In this document: piece after piece, positions 1-8,392 of the stretch
How positions within the stretch are numbered: the first letter of the stretch is position 1
Layout of the letters: each line of letters opens with the position of its first letter
DNA from: Bin55 sp965199895
GTDB taxonomy: Bacteria > Pseudomonadota > Gammaproteobacteria > Pseudomonadales > Azotimanducaceae
DNA length: 50,750 nucleotides
Assembly: GCA_965199895.1 (NCBI GenBank)
Contig: CBDATJ010000012.1
Coordinates: 1-50,750 of the forward strand
Direction of reading: 5' to 3'
Translations under genes and position numbers: made by a program
Notes under the pieces: generated by a model
Seen by the model: only the letters and a program-made list of their open reading frames with translations
The model's database searches: none
Told to the model about the DNA's origin: nothing

Positions 1-845
1 AGTGCACGAGTACCCATACGGTTTTGTGCGCCACTAGGTACAGTAATCTCATGATTGAGATTTTGGATGTCGCCCTTTCTGTCAGCAATGGTTCGTGCAG
101 TTTGAACTAGGTATCGTTCACTCACTACAACGTCCGAACAGTTGAAGGATTGGCTGGCTACATCGTTTGCGGGTGCAGCTAGAAGCTTCACTATTGCGTC
201 AGCTGCATCAGCTCCATGCACTTCTGTCCGTGGTGAATCCTCAAAACTCTCTAGCTCTTGATCCGAAATGATAAATTTGGTTACGAGCGTCCACCATTTA
301 CTCTTTTCGATGGGACTGATACAACCATAGACACCGGTTGGACGCAATGTACACACCGTGAGGTCGTTTTCGTAGAGGTGAGCAAGTTCTTCGTTAGCGT
401 ACTTCAATAATCCATAGTGAGTGGTTGGGCGAGGACGCTCTCGATCATCAACCCATTGATCAGACTGAACAAGTCCATCAAATACGGCTCGGGAAGAGAG
501 TAGAACGACTCGCTCAACACCAGCCCGTCGGCTTTGTTCAAGCATCTCAATGGTCGAACCAAAGTTTGTGTTCCAAAAAGCAACGGGATCAGATCCCTCA
601 CCACCTCGATATCGACCGGGTAAGTGATTGAAACCGAGATGAACAATAGAGGTGCAGCCCTCAAGGAGTGCAGCAATGCTCTCAGAGCTTGTCATATCAC
701 CTACAACCCACTCAACGTTTTTTTCCAGCTGATGGGTGTGTTCTGGGTTACGAACCAACGCTCGGATACTCCATCCATCCTCTACCAATCGTCTTAGGAC
801 GAAATAACCCAGATTACCTGAGCTACCTGTGAGTGCAACCTTCAT
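1..845 (-). CDS. NAD-dependent epimerase/reductase, SqdC-like (3' end cut by window edge)
   Basis: The minus-strand frame is open from ATG at 845 to the window edge, giving about 281 residues with no stop. The N-terminus MKVALTGSSGNLG carries a Rossmann GxxGxxG-type loop, and a later YGLLKYANE segment gives the short-chain dehydrogenase YxxxK signature, so this is an extended SDR/NAD-dependent epimerase. Its ATG overlaps the TGA of the GT8 gene by four bases, so it is translationally coupled to the sqdB-GT8 pair. In Rhodobacter sphaeroides the sulfolipid operon is sqdB-sqdD-sqdC, where sqdC encodes a reductase-like protein; the gene order here matches. The SqdC role is inferred from context; the SDR fold is seen in the sequence. 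Confidence 0.75.
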   Translation of the reverse strand, partial: MKVALTGSSGNLGYFVLRRLVEDGWSIRALVRNPEHTHQLEKNVEWVVGDMTSSESIAALLEGCTSIVHLGFNHLPGRYRGGEGSDPVAFWNTNFGSTIEMLEQSRRAGVERVVLLSSRAVFDGLVQSDQWVDDRERPRPTTHYGLLKYANEELAHLYENDLTVCTLRPTGVYGCISPIEKSKWWTLVTKFIISDQELESFEDSPRTEVHGADAADAIVKLLAAPANDVASQSFNCSDVVVSERYLVQTARTIADRKGDIQNLNHEITVPSGAQNRMGTRA

Positions 846-1642
846 TTCTCTGAACTTAAGGCAGGAAGTTCTTCGGGGATTGTTCTCTGTTCGAGTACGG
901 AATACCACAAATCGATGAGTGGTTGCAATTGCTTAACTCTGTCGTGGTTTTGCTCCCACGGTTTCTCATACTGGTAGTGAACGACCCTGATCGATTCCCA
1001 CTTCCACATTTCAGGAAGATTGAAGAATACGTACTGCAAAGTGTTATAGACGTAGGGTAAACCGTGCCAATCGGGATAGTAAGATTCAAGAAAAGTTTGA
1101 TCGGTTCGTTTCCAGAATTTCCCAGGTGCATCTAACGTTTCGATCATGTGATCAAAGGTGGTGCGAGAGGGTTCTGCAACAAATACTCCCGAGTTCAATC
1201 GGTGCATGTCGTCGAGAGTTTCATAGAGATTGGGAGCTGCTGAAAACTCCGGATACCTAAACAGTTTGCTAATGTCTCGAACAACGATGGTATCAGCATC
1301 AAGAAAGACTACTCGTTCACATTCTTCAAACTCCCACAATCTCAATTTACAGAAATTGTCCAACGGATCATGGAATTTCGGTTTATTCCCTTTGGTGAAA
1401 GGTGCTGCAAAGTGTTGGGCTTTACGTGAGTGGCGTTGTTTGAACTCCACTGACAATGGGAGGGGGTCCACCCAGTGAATTTGACATCCTTCACGTGCAA
1501 GTAAATCCAGGGAGATCTGTGAATCCGTCGTCATGACTATGAGGGGGTGGTCGGGATTGGACAACCTTAGCGAGCGCGCCAGCGCCAGCGCACCTAAAGC
1601 GTAGTCTTCGTTGGTGACGAGCGTAACAAACGCGCCGTTCAC
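842..1642 (-). CDS. Glycosyltransferase family 8 protein (glycogenin-like, SqdD-like)
   Basis: The 266-residue protein starts with GTG, five bases after the sqdB stop. It begins FVTLVTNEDYALGALALARS, typical of GT8/glycogenin enzymes, and carries the FLDADTIV motif, whose DAD is the metal and nucleotide-sugar binding DxD of a GT-A fold. GT8 enzymes are retaining glycosyltransferases. SqdD of the Rhodobacter sulfolipid operon is a glycogenin-like protein thought to transfer sulfoquinovose, so next to sqdB the natural reading is UDP-sulfoquinovose-dependent transfer to a lipid acceptor. The family is clear; the acceptor is inferred. The stop overlaps the downstream epimerase start (ATGA). Confidence 0.8.
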   Translation of the reverse strand: MNGAFVTLVTNEDYALGALALARSLRLSNPDHPLIVMTTDSQISLDLLAREGCQIHWVDPLPLSVEFKQRHSRKAQHFAAPFTKGNKPKFHDPLDNFCKLRLWEFEECERVVFLDADTIVVRDISKLFRYPEFSAAPNLYETLDDMHRLNSGVFVAEPSRTTFDHMIETLDAPGKFWKRTDQTFLESYYPDWHGLPYVYNTLQYVFFNLPEMWKWESIRVVHYQYEKPWEQNHDRVKQLQPLIDLWYSVLEQRTIPEELPALSSEK

Positions 1643-1646
1643 AGAG

Positions 1647-2867
1647 TTATGCCTTTCTAGCTACTGGCTCGATGTCTACGATTGAGGAAATCTGAGACTG
1701 AATTTCGTGAGTCCAGGCGGATTGAGCCAATATCTTCGAGGGGTCAATACGATGGACAAATTTCTCTGCTACATCGACCAGTTCTTCAAGCATACCTACC
1801 TTTAACGTGATGGGATCCAACCCTAGTGCCAAAAACTGATCATTGCAAACGCGCAGATCATTCTCTGCAGCTTCTTTTCTTGGGTTAGGCAGATACACGA
1901 TTTCTCCCCCACTCATATCAGACACTACCTGCGCTAAGTCTCGAACTCTGAACGTTTCAGTCATTTGATTGTAGATTTTTGGACGTTCGCCACGATTCGG
2001 TGGATTCTTGATCGCAAGTTCGATACATCTGACAGAATCTTGAATATTGATGAACGCACGCGTTTGTCCGCCTGTACCGTGAACAGTGAGCGGGTGCTTG
2101 ATCGCAGCTTGAATCAAGAATCGGTTGAGCACGGTTCCATAATCGCCGTCGTAGTCAAATCGATTAATAAGCTGTTCGTGTCTTCGCGTCTGATCAGTGT
2201 GGGTACCCCAAACCACACCTTGATGAAGATCCGTGATTCGCAATGAATCATTTTTTGCATAGAAAGCGAACATGATCTGATCTAGGCACTTGGTCATGTG
2301 GTAGACGCTACCCGGATTTGCGGGATAGAGAATTTGATTGTCTGCGAGAGCACCGTCATCAAGCGGAATTTTGATATCGAGATATCCTTCTGGAATCGTT
2401 GCGCCTACATCACTGTAACCGTACACGCCCATCGTCCCTAGGTGGACAAAGTGGGAGTCGAGATCTAGTTCAACGAGTGCACTCAAGAGGTTGTGGGTTG
2501 CGTTGACGTTGTTATTGACCGTATAGGTCTTGAGTCGGTCACTCTTCATTGAGTACGGAGCAGCTCGTTGCTGTGCTAGATGAATCAGTGCATCTGGGCG
2601 AAATTTGTCCAACCAAAGCTTGACTCGGGTGTACTCCATTGCGATGTCTAGCAGTTCGAAGCGGATGGTACGACCGGTAATTTGCTTCCAAATCCTCAAT
2701 CGTTCTTGGATGGAGTCCATCGGAGTCAATGACTGAACTCCGAGCTCTGTATCGATACGGCGACGGCTGAGATCATCCACGATGATGATTTCGTGTCCAG
2801 CGTTTGAAAGGTGGAGACAAGTTGGCCATCCGACGAAACCATCGCCGCCGAATACTGCAATACGCAT
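1647..2867 (-). CDS. sqdB: UDP-sulfoquinovose synthase (SQD1/SqdB family)
   Basis: This 406-residue extended SDR matches the SQD1 family along its whole length. It has an N-terminal nucleotide-binding GGDGFVGW, then SLTPMDSI, then QRAAPYSM around residue 104, and HLGTMGVYG with the catalytic-type Thr near 145. The Y189-H-M-T-K193 pair follows, then DLHQGVVWG and TVHGTGGQTRAFI. SQD1 enzymes combine UDP-glucose and sulfite to give UDP-sulfoquinovose, the head-group donor for sulfolipid or other sulfoquinovosyl glycans. The start is supported by AGGAGT upstream of the ATG. It leads an operon with the GT8 and SDR genes. Its first 110 codons are repeated exactly at 3773-4101. Its upstream region lies in the damaged duplication unit, so its native promoter may be altered. 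Confidence 0.9.
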   Translation of the reverse strand: MRIAVFGGDGFVGWPTCLHLSNAGHEIIIVDDLSRRRIDTELGVQSLTPMDSIQERLRIWKQITGRTIRFELLDIAMEYTRVKLWLDKFRPDALIHLAQQRAAPYSMKSDRLKTYTVNNNVNATHNLLSALVELDLDSHFVHLGTMGVYGYSDVGATIPEGYLDIKIPLDDGALADNQILYPANPGSVYHMTKCLDQIMFAFYAKNDSLRITDLHQGVVWGTHTDQTRRHEQLINRFDYDGDYGTVLNRFLIQAAIKHPLTVHGTGGQTRAFINIQDSVRCIELAIKNPPNRGERPKIYNQMTETFRVRDLAQVVSDMSGGEIVYLPNPRKEAAENDLRVCNDQFLALGLDPITLKVGMLEELVDVAEKFVHRIDPSKILAQSAWTHEIQSQISSIVDIEPVARKA

Positions 2868-3022
2868 GTCTGATTTACTCCTTTGCTTGAAAGTGATCTC
2901 AGTTAGCTCACATGAGTCTCACCATGGATTTTAGCCCTCATGAGTCAATTCATGTACAGGAGACTGAACAGAAGTCCTAACCGCAAAATTCCATTGTCAA
3001 TTGTGCTGGGACCCCTAGTGAA

Positions 3023-3082
3023 GCTCCGGTGGCACAGTTGGATAGCGCGGCCGCCTCCTCTGTTCGAGTCCTTCTCGGGGCG
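3023..3082 (+). pseudogene. Broken tRNA-Arg copy
   Basis: The 5' acceptor strand, D arm and anticodon region GGCCGCCTCCT match the intact tRNA at 4300-4376. About 17 bases covering the 3' anticodon stem, variable loop and 5' T stem are missing, and the CCA end is lost. It cannot fold as a tRNA. Confidence 0.8.
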
Positions 3083-3099
3083 ATTGAGGTCTGAACGCG

Positions 3100-3584
3100 C
3101 TAACTGGAACGCGATCCAGCGACCATAGTCTTCAACATCATCTCATCCCAAAGCTGATTTAGGACTCCAATCTTTGATGAGAGTGTGTGCAACCTCGTCC
3201 TGCTGAGCACTTTGTTAGTACTCCAAGGAATGTCTTGGAACAGCAACGGTTCAGGTTGGATCCTCGGTGGGACCAACAACGAGTTGTTGCCACCTGCATG
3301 CTTAATGTACAGATATAAGAGGGATATCAGAACCTAAGAGTTGATACACCGCAATACGTGAAGCATTTTTTGACCCAAGTCACCCGCAGACTGCTGTTTT
3401 AGGTTTAGCGAACCAAACTGCCGCCAAACATCCAGAGAGCCTTCATACCACACTGTGGTTGCAAAAGGGGCGGTTGCTCTGAGTGCAATTTGCAACAAAT
3501 CGAGGTAACAGTTGAGAGCAGTGTCTTCACCAATGACTTCAGCAAGTCGAGTGAACCGGTGATCTCGCAAAGAGTCGAAGTCAC
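3100..3584 (-). pseudogene. Broken copy of the TIGR04282-type glycosyltransferase
   Basis: This corresponds to the intact gene at 4412-4984 but carries several internal deletions that shift the frame, for example near 3280, 3345 and 3550. Long stretches are identical to the intact copy, including the part encoding the GDLGQKMLHVL region. No continuous reading frame spans it. Confidence 0.75.
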
Positions 3585-3775
3585 TTCGTGTTTTTGGGGT
3601 AGTACTCGGAGTACAAAACTGCAGGTGATTCGCCCATCAAATGCAACCGATAAAGCCACATCTTGACGATGGTGTGAATAGGTCCGTGACTCCCACGTGC
3701 AGAAGTTTTCAGTCGTTCTCGTAGCGGGTCGTTCGATACTTCGTAATCGCTTGCTCAATTCGATGTCTTCCATCA
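3581..3775 (-). pseudogene. 3' fragment of the TIGR04283-type glycosyltransferase, broken copy
   Basis: This corresponds to the last third of the gene at 4981-5685, from MEDIELSKRLRSIERPA onward, with small deletions that break the frame after that segment. It is truncated on its 5' side by the duplication junction into sqdB sequence. Confidence 0.75.
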
Positions 3776-4101
3776 CTCTTCATTGAGTACGGAGCAGCTC
3801 GTTGCTGTGCTAGATGAATCAGTGCATCTGGGCGAAATTTGTCCAACCAAAGCTTGACTCGGGTGTACTCCATTGCGATGTCTAGCAGTTCGAAGCGGAT
3901 GGTACGACCGGTAATTTGCTTCCAAATCCTCAATCGTTCTTGGATGGAGTCCATCGGAGTCAATGACTGAACTCCGAGCTCTGTATCGATACGGCGACGG
4001 CTGAGATCATCCACGATGATGATTTCGTGTCCAGCGTTTGAAAGGTGGAGACAAGTTGGCCATCCGACGAAACCATCGCCGCCGAATACTGCAATACGCA
4101 T
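3773..4101 (-). pseudogene. sqdB 5' fragment (first ~110 codons)
   Basis: The fragment is identical to the start of sqdB, including ATG, nucleotide-binding motif and ribosome binding site, and runs to the codons for APYSMKSD. It then passes through the duplication junction into 20 unrelated codons from the broken glycosyltransferase copy. It could be translated into a short non-functional Rossmann half but not into an active enzyme. Confidence 0.8.
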
Positions 4102-4299
4102 GTCTGATTTACTCCTTTGCTTGAAAGTGATCTAGCCAGTTAGCTCACATGAGTGCTAGTATCACCATGCACTCAAACTTAGATTTTAGCCCTCATGAGT
4201 CAATTCATTGATTACAGGATTGACTGAACAGAAGTCCTAACCGCAAAATTCCATTGTCAATTGTTCTGGGCTCACCCCTAGTGCATAATCCAAAACGCA

Positions 4300-4376
4300 G
4301 CTCCGGTGGCACAGTTGGATAGCGCGGCCGCCTCCTAAGCGGCAGGTCGAAGGTTCGAGTCCTTCTCGGGGCGCCA
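4300..4376 (+). tRNA. tRNA-Arg (anticodon CCU)
   Basis: A full cloverleaf can be drawn. The acceptor is GCTCCGG with TCGGGGC (wobble pairs at two positions), and the D arm is GCAC/GCGC. The anticodon stem GCCGC/GCGGC encloses loop CTCCTAA with anticodon CCT. The T arm is GAAGG-TTCGAGT-CCTTC, the discriminator is G, and CCA is genome-encoded. It decodes AGG. It lies on the opposite strand to the flanking genes and inside a duplicated segment. Confidence 0.93.
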
Positions 4377-4411
4377 CTTTCATTGAGGTCTGAACGACCC
4401 CTAAATCCTCG

Positions 4412-4984
4412 CTAACGGTTGCTCTGGAACGCGATCCAGCGACCATAGTCTTCAACATCATCTACATCCCAAAGCTGATTTAGGACTCCAATCTTTAGAT
4501 TGAGAGTGTGTGCAACCTCTAGGGTCCTGCTGAGCACTTTGTTAGTACTCCAAGGAATGTCTTGGAACAGCAACGGTTCAGGTTGTTTCATACCAATTAA
4601 ACAATAGCCTCCATCCTCGGTGGGACCAACAACGAGATCGTGGTTGTCTAATAATGCACCTGCATGCTTAATGTAGTGTTCAGATATAAGAGGGATATCA
4701 GAACCCACTAAGAGTTGATCACCGGAGAGCAATACGTGAAGCATTTTTTGACCCAAGTCACCCGCAGACTGCTGTTTTAGGTTTAGCGAACCAAACTGCC
4801 GCCAAACATCCAGAGAGCCTTCATACCACACTGTGGTTGCAAAAGGGGCGGTTGCTCTGAGTGCAATTTGCAACAAATCGAGGTAACAGTTGAGAGCAGT
4901 GTCTTCACCAATGACTTCAGCAAGTCGATTTTTGACTTGGCGGCGAACCGGTGATCTCGCAAAGAGTGCGACACGAATGGTCAC
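4412..4984 (-). CDS. TIGR04282-type (DUF2064) glycosyltransferase
   Basis: The start is GTG at 4984, whose GTGA overlaps the stop of the upstream glycosyltransferase, giving 190 residues beginning VTIRVALFARSPV. Family hallmarks run in order: ARSPV near the start; AGDLGQKMLHVL in the middle; GSDIPLI (nucleotide-sugar site); VGPTEDGGYCLIGM; IPWSTNKVLSRT; and LWDVDDVEDY at the end. The family is named after arsenosugar biosynthesis glycosyltransferases but also occurs outside arsenic loci, and no arsM or radical SAM partner is visible here. The longer open frame to 5137 runs through the neighbouring gene and is not used. The substrate is unknown. Confidence 0.85.
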   Translation of the reverse strand: MTIRVALFARSPVRRQVKNRLAEVIGEDTALNCYLDLLQIALRATAPFATTVWYEGSLDVWRQFGSLNLKQQSAGDLGQKMLHVLLSGDQLLVGSDIPLISEHYIKHAGALLDNHDLVVGPTEDGGYCLIGMKQPEPLLFQDIPWSTNKVLSRTLEVAHTLNLKIGVLNQLWDVDDVEDYGRWIAFQSNR

Positions 4985-5685
4985 TTCGTGTTTTTGGGGT
5001 AGTACTCGGAGTACAAAACTGCAGGTGATTCGCCCATCAAATAGCGCAACCGATAAAGCCACATCTTGACGATGGTGTGAATAGGTCCGTCGGACTCCCA
5101 CTTTCGTGCAGAAGTTTTCAGTCGTTCTCGTAAGCAAGCGGGTCGTTCGATACTTCGTAATCGCTTGCTCAATTCGATGTCTTCCATCAGAGGAATTTTG
5201 GGAAACTCTCCTGCATGCTCGAGAATTTTCCGAGTAAAGAAAATGCCTTGATCACCAGTACAAATTCCAGTCAGTTTGGAACGAAAATTCATCAAAGCTT
5301 CTACTATCCGGTAGATAAAACGATCGCCATCTAGGGTGACATCAAATCGCCCCCAACCAGTCATTGAAAAAGCCTTGACAACACTATTCAAATGATTAGT
5401 GCAAATCGTGGAATCTGCATGGAGTACCCAAATCCATGGTCGAGTTGAATGTTCGATTCCGTATGCGATCTGTTGACCGCGACCTCTTTCGGTGGTTTTC
5501 AAAAGCTGAACGTTGCTAGAGACTTCTTTTAGCTCATGGCTGTTGTCGCAATCTACGACCACGACTTCGATTTCTTTATATTCCTCAAAGATACCCAGTA
5601 AACGCACCAGAGAATAGTGGTCCTGGTAGACGGGAACAACAACGACTAAATTATTGAGTAAGTCGCTGCTCTCAGATGGCTCCAC
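4981..5685 (-). CDS. TIGR04283-type family 2 glycosyltransferase
   Basis: The 234-residue GT-A enzyme starts with GTG. It has VVVVPVYQD near residue 15, EVVVVDCDNS near 40, RGRGQQIAYGIEHS, and LHADSTI as the metal-binding site. FSMTGWGRFDV and GDQGIFFTRKIL follow, and MEDIELSKRLR forms the typical ED acceptor/catalytic motif of family 2 enzymes. This protein and the TIGR04282-type partner form the paired-glycosyltransferase arrangement known from arsenosugar-type loci. They overlap by four bases, so coupled translation is expected. It follows the membrane protein gene at 5702-6472 by 16 bases. The acceptor and donor are unknown; the adjacent sqd operon is suggestive but separated by the tRNA. 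Confidence 0.85.
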   Translation of the reverse strand: MEPSESSDLLNNLVVVVPVYQDHYSLVRLLGIFEEYKEIEVVVVDCDNSHELKEVSSNVQLLKTTERGRGQQIAYGIEHSTRPWIWVLHADSTICTNHLNSVVKAFSMTGWGRFDVTLDGDRFIYRIVEALMNFRSKLTGICTGDQGIFFTRKILEHAGEFPKIPLMEDIELSKRLRSIERPACLRERLKTSARKWESDGPIHTIVKMWLYRLRYLMGESPAVLYSEYYPKNTK

Positions 5686-5701
5686 GAACCAATGAAACTA
5701 G

Positions 5702-6472
5702 TTAATTTTCAGGTTCAGGTACTGGTGCAGGTTCAGGTTCCAACAATCGCTTTGCGGGATCGGGATCCATGACAAAGTGATCGGGGATAGTGTAATCGAG
5801 AGTATTTGCCATCTTTTCACTTTCCATGACCCACGCATATTCGCGATTACCTATGAGTTCAAAGTCTCCCGTGGAAGTTGGCAAATAAGCAAACGCTCTT
5901 GCTGGTCCTAAGGTTAGGACGAAGGGATAGTCATCAAGTCCATCGCGAAGTGTCCCTTGAATAATACGAGTGTCAGATTGGTTAGCGTTGACTTCAGTAA
6001 TGGTTGCAAGCACGGTTTCCTCGCGTTGTGGGAGAGTGAATTGAATCTGATCTCCGACCTGCTTATCAAACAAATTATCACTCATTTTCACCAGTACGTG
6101 ATCAGTGACATCATCGGTCATTTGAGGTATCTTGTGCGAGGGAACTTTTTCTTCAACGACGGGTGCCCAAGACGAAAGATTAACGTCTGCAAGTTGATTA
6201 AAGTCAATCACCTCCTTGTCAGTCTCTTCTGCTAGAGTGTGTTCAGCATCCTCGGCTGCTTCTTGAATGCTAGCTAGCTCTTCTTCGTTGGGAATGTACT
6301 GGTCAGTGTTGTCTACAGTAGTCGGTGTAGGTTCTCTAGGTTCCCCGCGGGGTTGTATCAGCCAGAAAACGACTGCAAAGACACAGCTTCCTGCGACAAC
6401 ACCCACTATCCAACCTACATAGTTTGGACGTTGCTTTGACATTTGTTCTACCCGTTCTTTGATATCGGTCAC
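5702..6472 (-). CDS. Membrane-anchored periplasmic protein of unknown function
   Basis: This 256-residue protein has a short cytoplasmic N-terminus, one transmembrane segment around residues 19-40 (WIVGVVAGSCVFAVVFWLI), an acidic linker (about 45-90), and a beta-rich region from about 120 to 225. That region includes VGDQIQFTLPQREETVLATI and GTLRDGLDDYPFVLTLGP. The tail is Pro/Glu-rich (EPEPAPVPEPEN). The beta region loosely resembles pro-domains placed before secreted metallopeptidases, but no peptidase motif is present and I do not assign a function. It is the first gene of a likely three-gene unit with the two glycosyltransferases. Confidence 0.6.
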   Translation of the reverse strand: MTDIKERVEQMSKQRPNYVGWIVGVVAGSCVFAVVFWLIQPRGEPREPTPTTVDNTDQYIPNEEELASIQEAAEDAEHTLAEETDKEVIDFNQLADVNLSSWAPVVEEKVPSHKIPQMTDDVTDHVLVKMSDNLFDKQVGDQIQFTLPQREETVLATITEVNANQSDTRIIQGTLRDGLDDYPFVLTLGPARAFAYLPTSTGDFELIGNREYAWVMESEKMANTLDYTIPDHFVMDPDPAKRLLEPEPAPVPEPEN

Positions 6473-6695
6473 ATTAGTCTCCCGGTTTGGCAGTTAAAAA
6501 TCGGATTTTCAAGTGGTGCTCACCGCTGAAAAGGAGCGTTAGTGCACTAGGTGCATCGTAGGATATTATGTTGACACCTAGATAGGGGAAAAGTTAGCAA
6601 AGAGACCCCTATTCCTATTCTGTTTTGCTGACGCTCAGTCATAGATCATACCACCATAAAATCATGGGTGTGTATCACCCGGACTATCTGTTAGC

Positions 6696-7124
6696 ATGGA
6701 ACTTCAATTTTTCGACAATTTAGGGATTTGGATCGGCGACTTTAATTGGTTAGCGATAGCTATCGCAACCATTGTTGCTTTTGTATGGGGTGGACTGTGG
6801 TATGGCCCCCTATTCGGTAAAGCTTGGATCAATGCACTCCCATCAAGCAATCAAGAGATCAAGCCATCTGCAGCACCATTCATCATTTCGCTCATCACAT
6901 CGTTTGGATCTTGTTTAGTGATGGCAGGGTTGATTGCCGCTCTAAACCTTTCGTCCTGGGTAGACGGAGCATTGCTTGGTCTGATTTGTGGGATTGGCTT
7001 TGTTGCGTTTTCGAATATATCTGATGGTGCGTTCTGTAGGTTTTCTTGGTCACTCTTACTGATTCAATCTGGCTATCGCGCTACTTACTTCGCACAATTT
7101 GGAGTAATCTTGACGATCTGGTAG
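6696..7124 (+). CDS. DUF1761 family small membrane protein
   Basis: The protein has 142 residues and four hydrophobic segments. The family signature is clear in the first third: NWLAIAIATIVAFVWGGLWY followed by GPLFGKAW. The C-terminal LLLIQSGYRATYF...GVILTIW fits the family's last helix, so the gene looks complete. DUF1761 proteins are integral membrane proteins of unknown function. It is transcribed divergently from the gene at 5702-6472 across a 223-bp spacer. Confidence 0.75.
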   Translation: MELQFFDNLGIWIGDFNWLAIAIATIVAFVWGGLWYGPLFGKAWINALPSSNQEIKPSAAPFIISLITSFGSCLVMAGLIAALNLSSWVDGALLGLICGIGFVAFSNISDGAFCRFSWSLLLIQSGYRATYFAQFGVILTIW

Positions 7125-8392
7125 ATTCTAGACTGAATCACACCAATATAGCTGGGGCGACGAACTAGTCATAGTGTCTGACACTCATCAAGACTACTCA
7201 AGACCATTCCTTGATGTTACCCCTGACTAGTTCGGTGTGTAGAAGACATCGATATGGTTCAAGAGGCACTATTAGTTTCGATTGGTCACACACCATTGCG
7301 GGGGAAATCAAGCCGAAAATTCGTCGATCACCAGGATATGCTTTACTCTTCTTCTATCGAAGTTGTGGATGAAACATAAGGGGTAGTACTGAACTATGGA
7401 CTACTTGCACTCTTTACTAACGAAGTCAGGTTCACAATTGGGAAGTGGTAATCGGCAACCGATTTTCTGCCTACTCTGATTTTCCGGTATTCAACTGCCC
7501 AGGGCTGCTCTGAAAAGCACTTTCTGCAAACATGGTGGTGATACGTCACCCATTTCTTCATGCTCCGTTGGGACTACTTGGCATTCATCCATCCACATAA
7601 TCGTTCGAAATGATGGTGCAGCTTTACAAACGGCGTTACATACTGAAACTGTGGAAAGTTACCGAACCTATTGAGGCTCCATATACACTCGGTCCCATCA
7701 TGGCTCAAATCCACAGTATGTTGACAGTACTAGACGGATTTTTTGTTTGGGACAAGATGTTCGGAACTATTGAAGAAGAGTGGATAGGTTGTCTATGGAG
7801 TACTTTCTCCCTGAACTCGGTCAATCCAATCAGATGGGTTTCATGGATTCACGGGGAGGTTCAAGAAATGTGGAAGGAAATAGTATCAGTAACAAGATGC
7901 TCTTTTATCAAACACTGCAAGGGAAGCAGGTTGAACAGAGAGCAACGAGTTCCGGACAGTAGTTACTACTATCAGTTTGCTGTCTACTGATTTCATTACC
8001 TCATCAAGAATCAGCCGATCAGGTGATAATCCAAAATGTGCAATAGGCATTGTTGATTGTTGTGGCTCCAAACAGGCTACCCCGCAGCAATCAGCCTATA
8101 ATCGCTTCTTATGGCAAAATTAGGGGGAAATTGAACCCAATTCATTGGAATAACATTGTGGCTCTGCATGACTACTTCATTGAAGACAGTTTGGAAGCAG
8201 GTATTCAGTTGCTGGACTGGGAATTCAAGCATCTAGGACAGAGAAAGCGCAACGGGTGCACAGATAAATCCTGACCAATGCCAGACCTGTGGCTGCACCT
8301 CGCTTACCACAAAGATCATTGGGTAGCAACAAAGATTTCAGTATTGCTTTGTCGAGGTCTAATGGTCTATCAGCTGCTTTCCACATCACCTT
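7125..8392. other. 1.27 kb without a convincing gene; possible decayed coding DNA
   Basis: No frame gives a recognisable complete protein. Short protein-like runs appear in different frames in succession. Examples are a 41-codon ORF at 7254-7379, a frame with GPIMAQIHSMLTVLDGFF within 7610-7990, a different frame with FLPELGQSNQMGFMDS near 7800-7960, and DYFIEDSLEAGIQLLDWEFK near 8170-8235. This pattern suggests a gene or genes broken by several frameshifts, but I cannot name the family. The SUF operon promoter must lie at its right end, as no regulator gene such as iscR or sufR precedes sufB. Confidence 0.4.

Larger units (their letters stand above)
2539..3775. repeat. Tandem duplication, unit 1 (damaged copy)
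   Basis: Unit 1 starts inside sqdB. Bases 2539-2899 are identical to 3773-4133 (offset 1234). Bases 2900-3775 then align with 4134-5189 but are about 180 bases shorter. By eye the difference is many scattered losses of one to about 25 bases, with hardly any substitutions. The tRNA and both glycosyltransferase genes in this unit are therefore broken. The junction with unit 2 falls on a shared TCA trinucleotide (3773-3775), a microhomology-type breakpoint. Confidence 0.85.
3773..5189. repeat. Tandem duplication, unit 2 (intact copy)
   Basis: Unit 2 contains the sqdB 5' fragment, the intact tRNA-Arg and the intact TIGR04282-type gene, and ends inside the TIGR04283-type gene, which continues undamaged past the repeat. 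This shows that unit 2 is the parental arrangement on the right side, whereas unit 1 is joined to the intact remainder of sqdB on the left. Confidence 0.8.

Noticed and set aside
4412..5137. Long form of the TIGR04282-type gene starting at 5137
   Set aside because: The extra 51 codons run through the upstream glycosyltransferase gene in another frame; the GTG at 4984 gives the normal family start and a four-base overlap.
6571..6600. TTGACA as a possible -35 element before the DUF1761 gene
   Set aside because: The hexamer is perfect, but no acceptable -10 hexamer lies at the right distance (TTAGCA or TAGCAA only).
7610..7990. Open frame of 126 codons on the plus strand
   Set aside because: Only part of it looks protein-like and the likely continuation is in another frame; treated as possible decayed DNA, not a gene.
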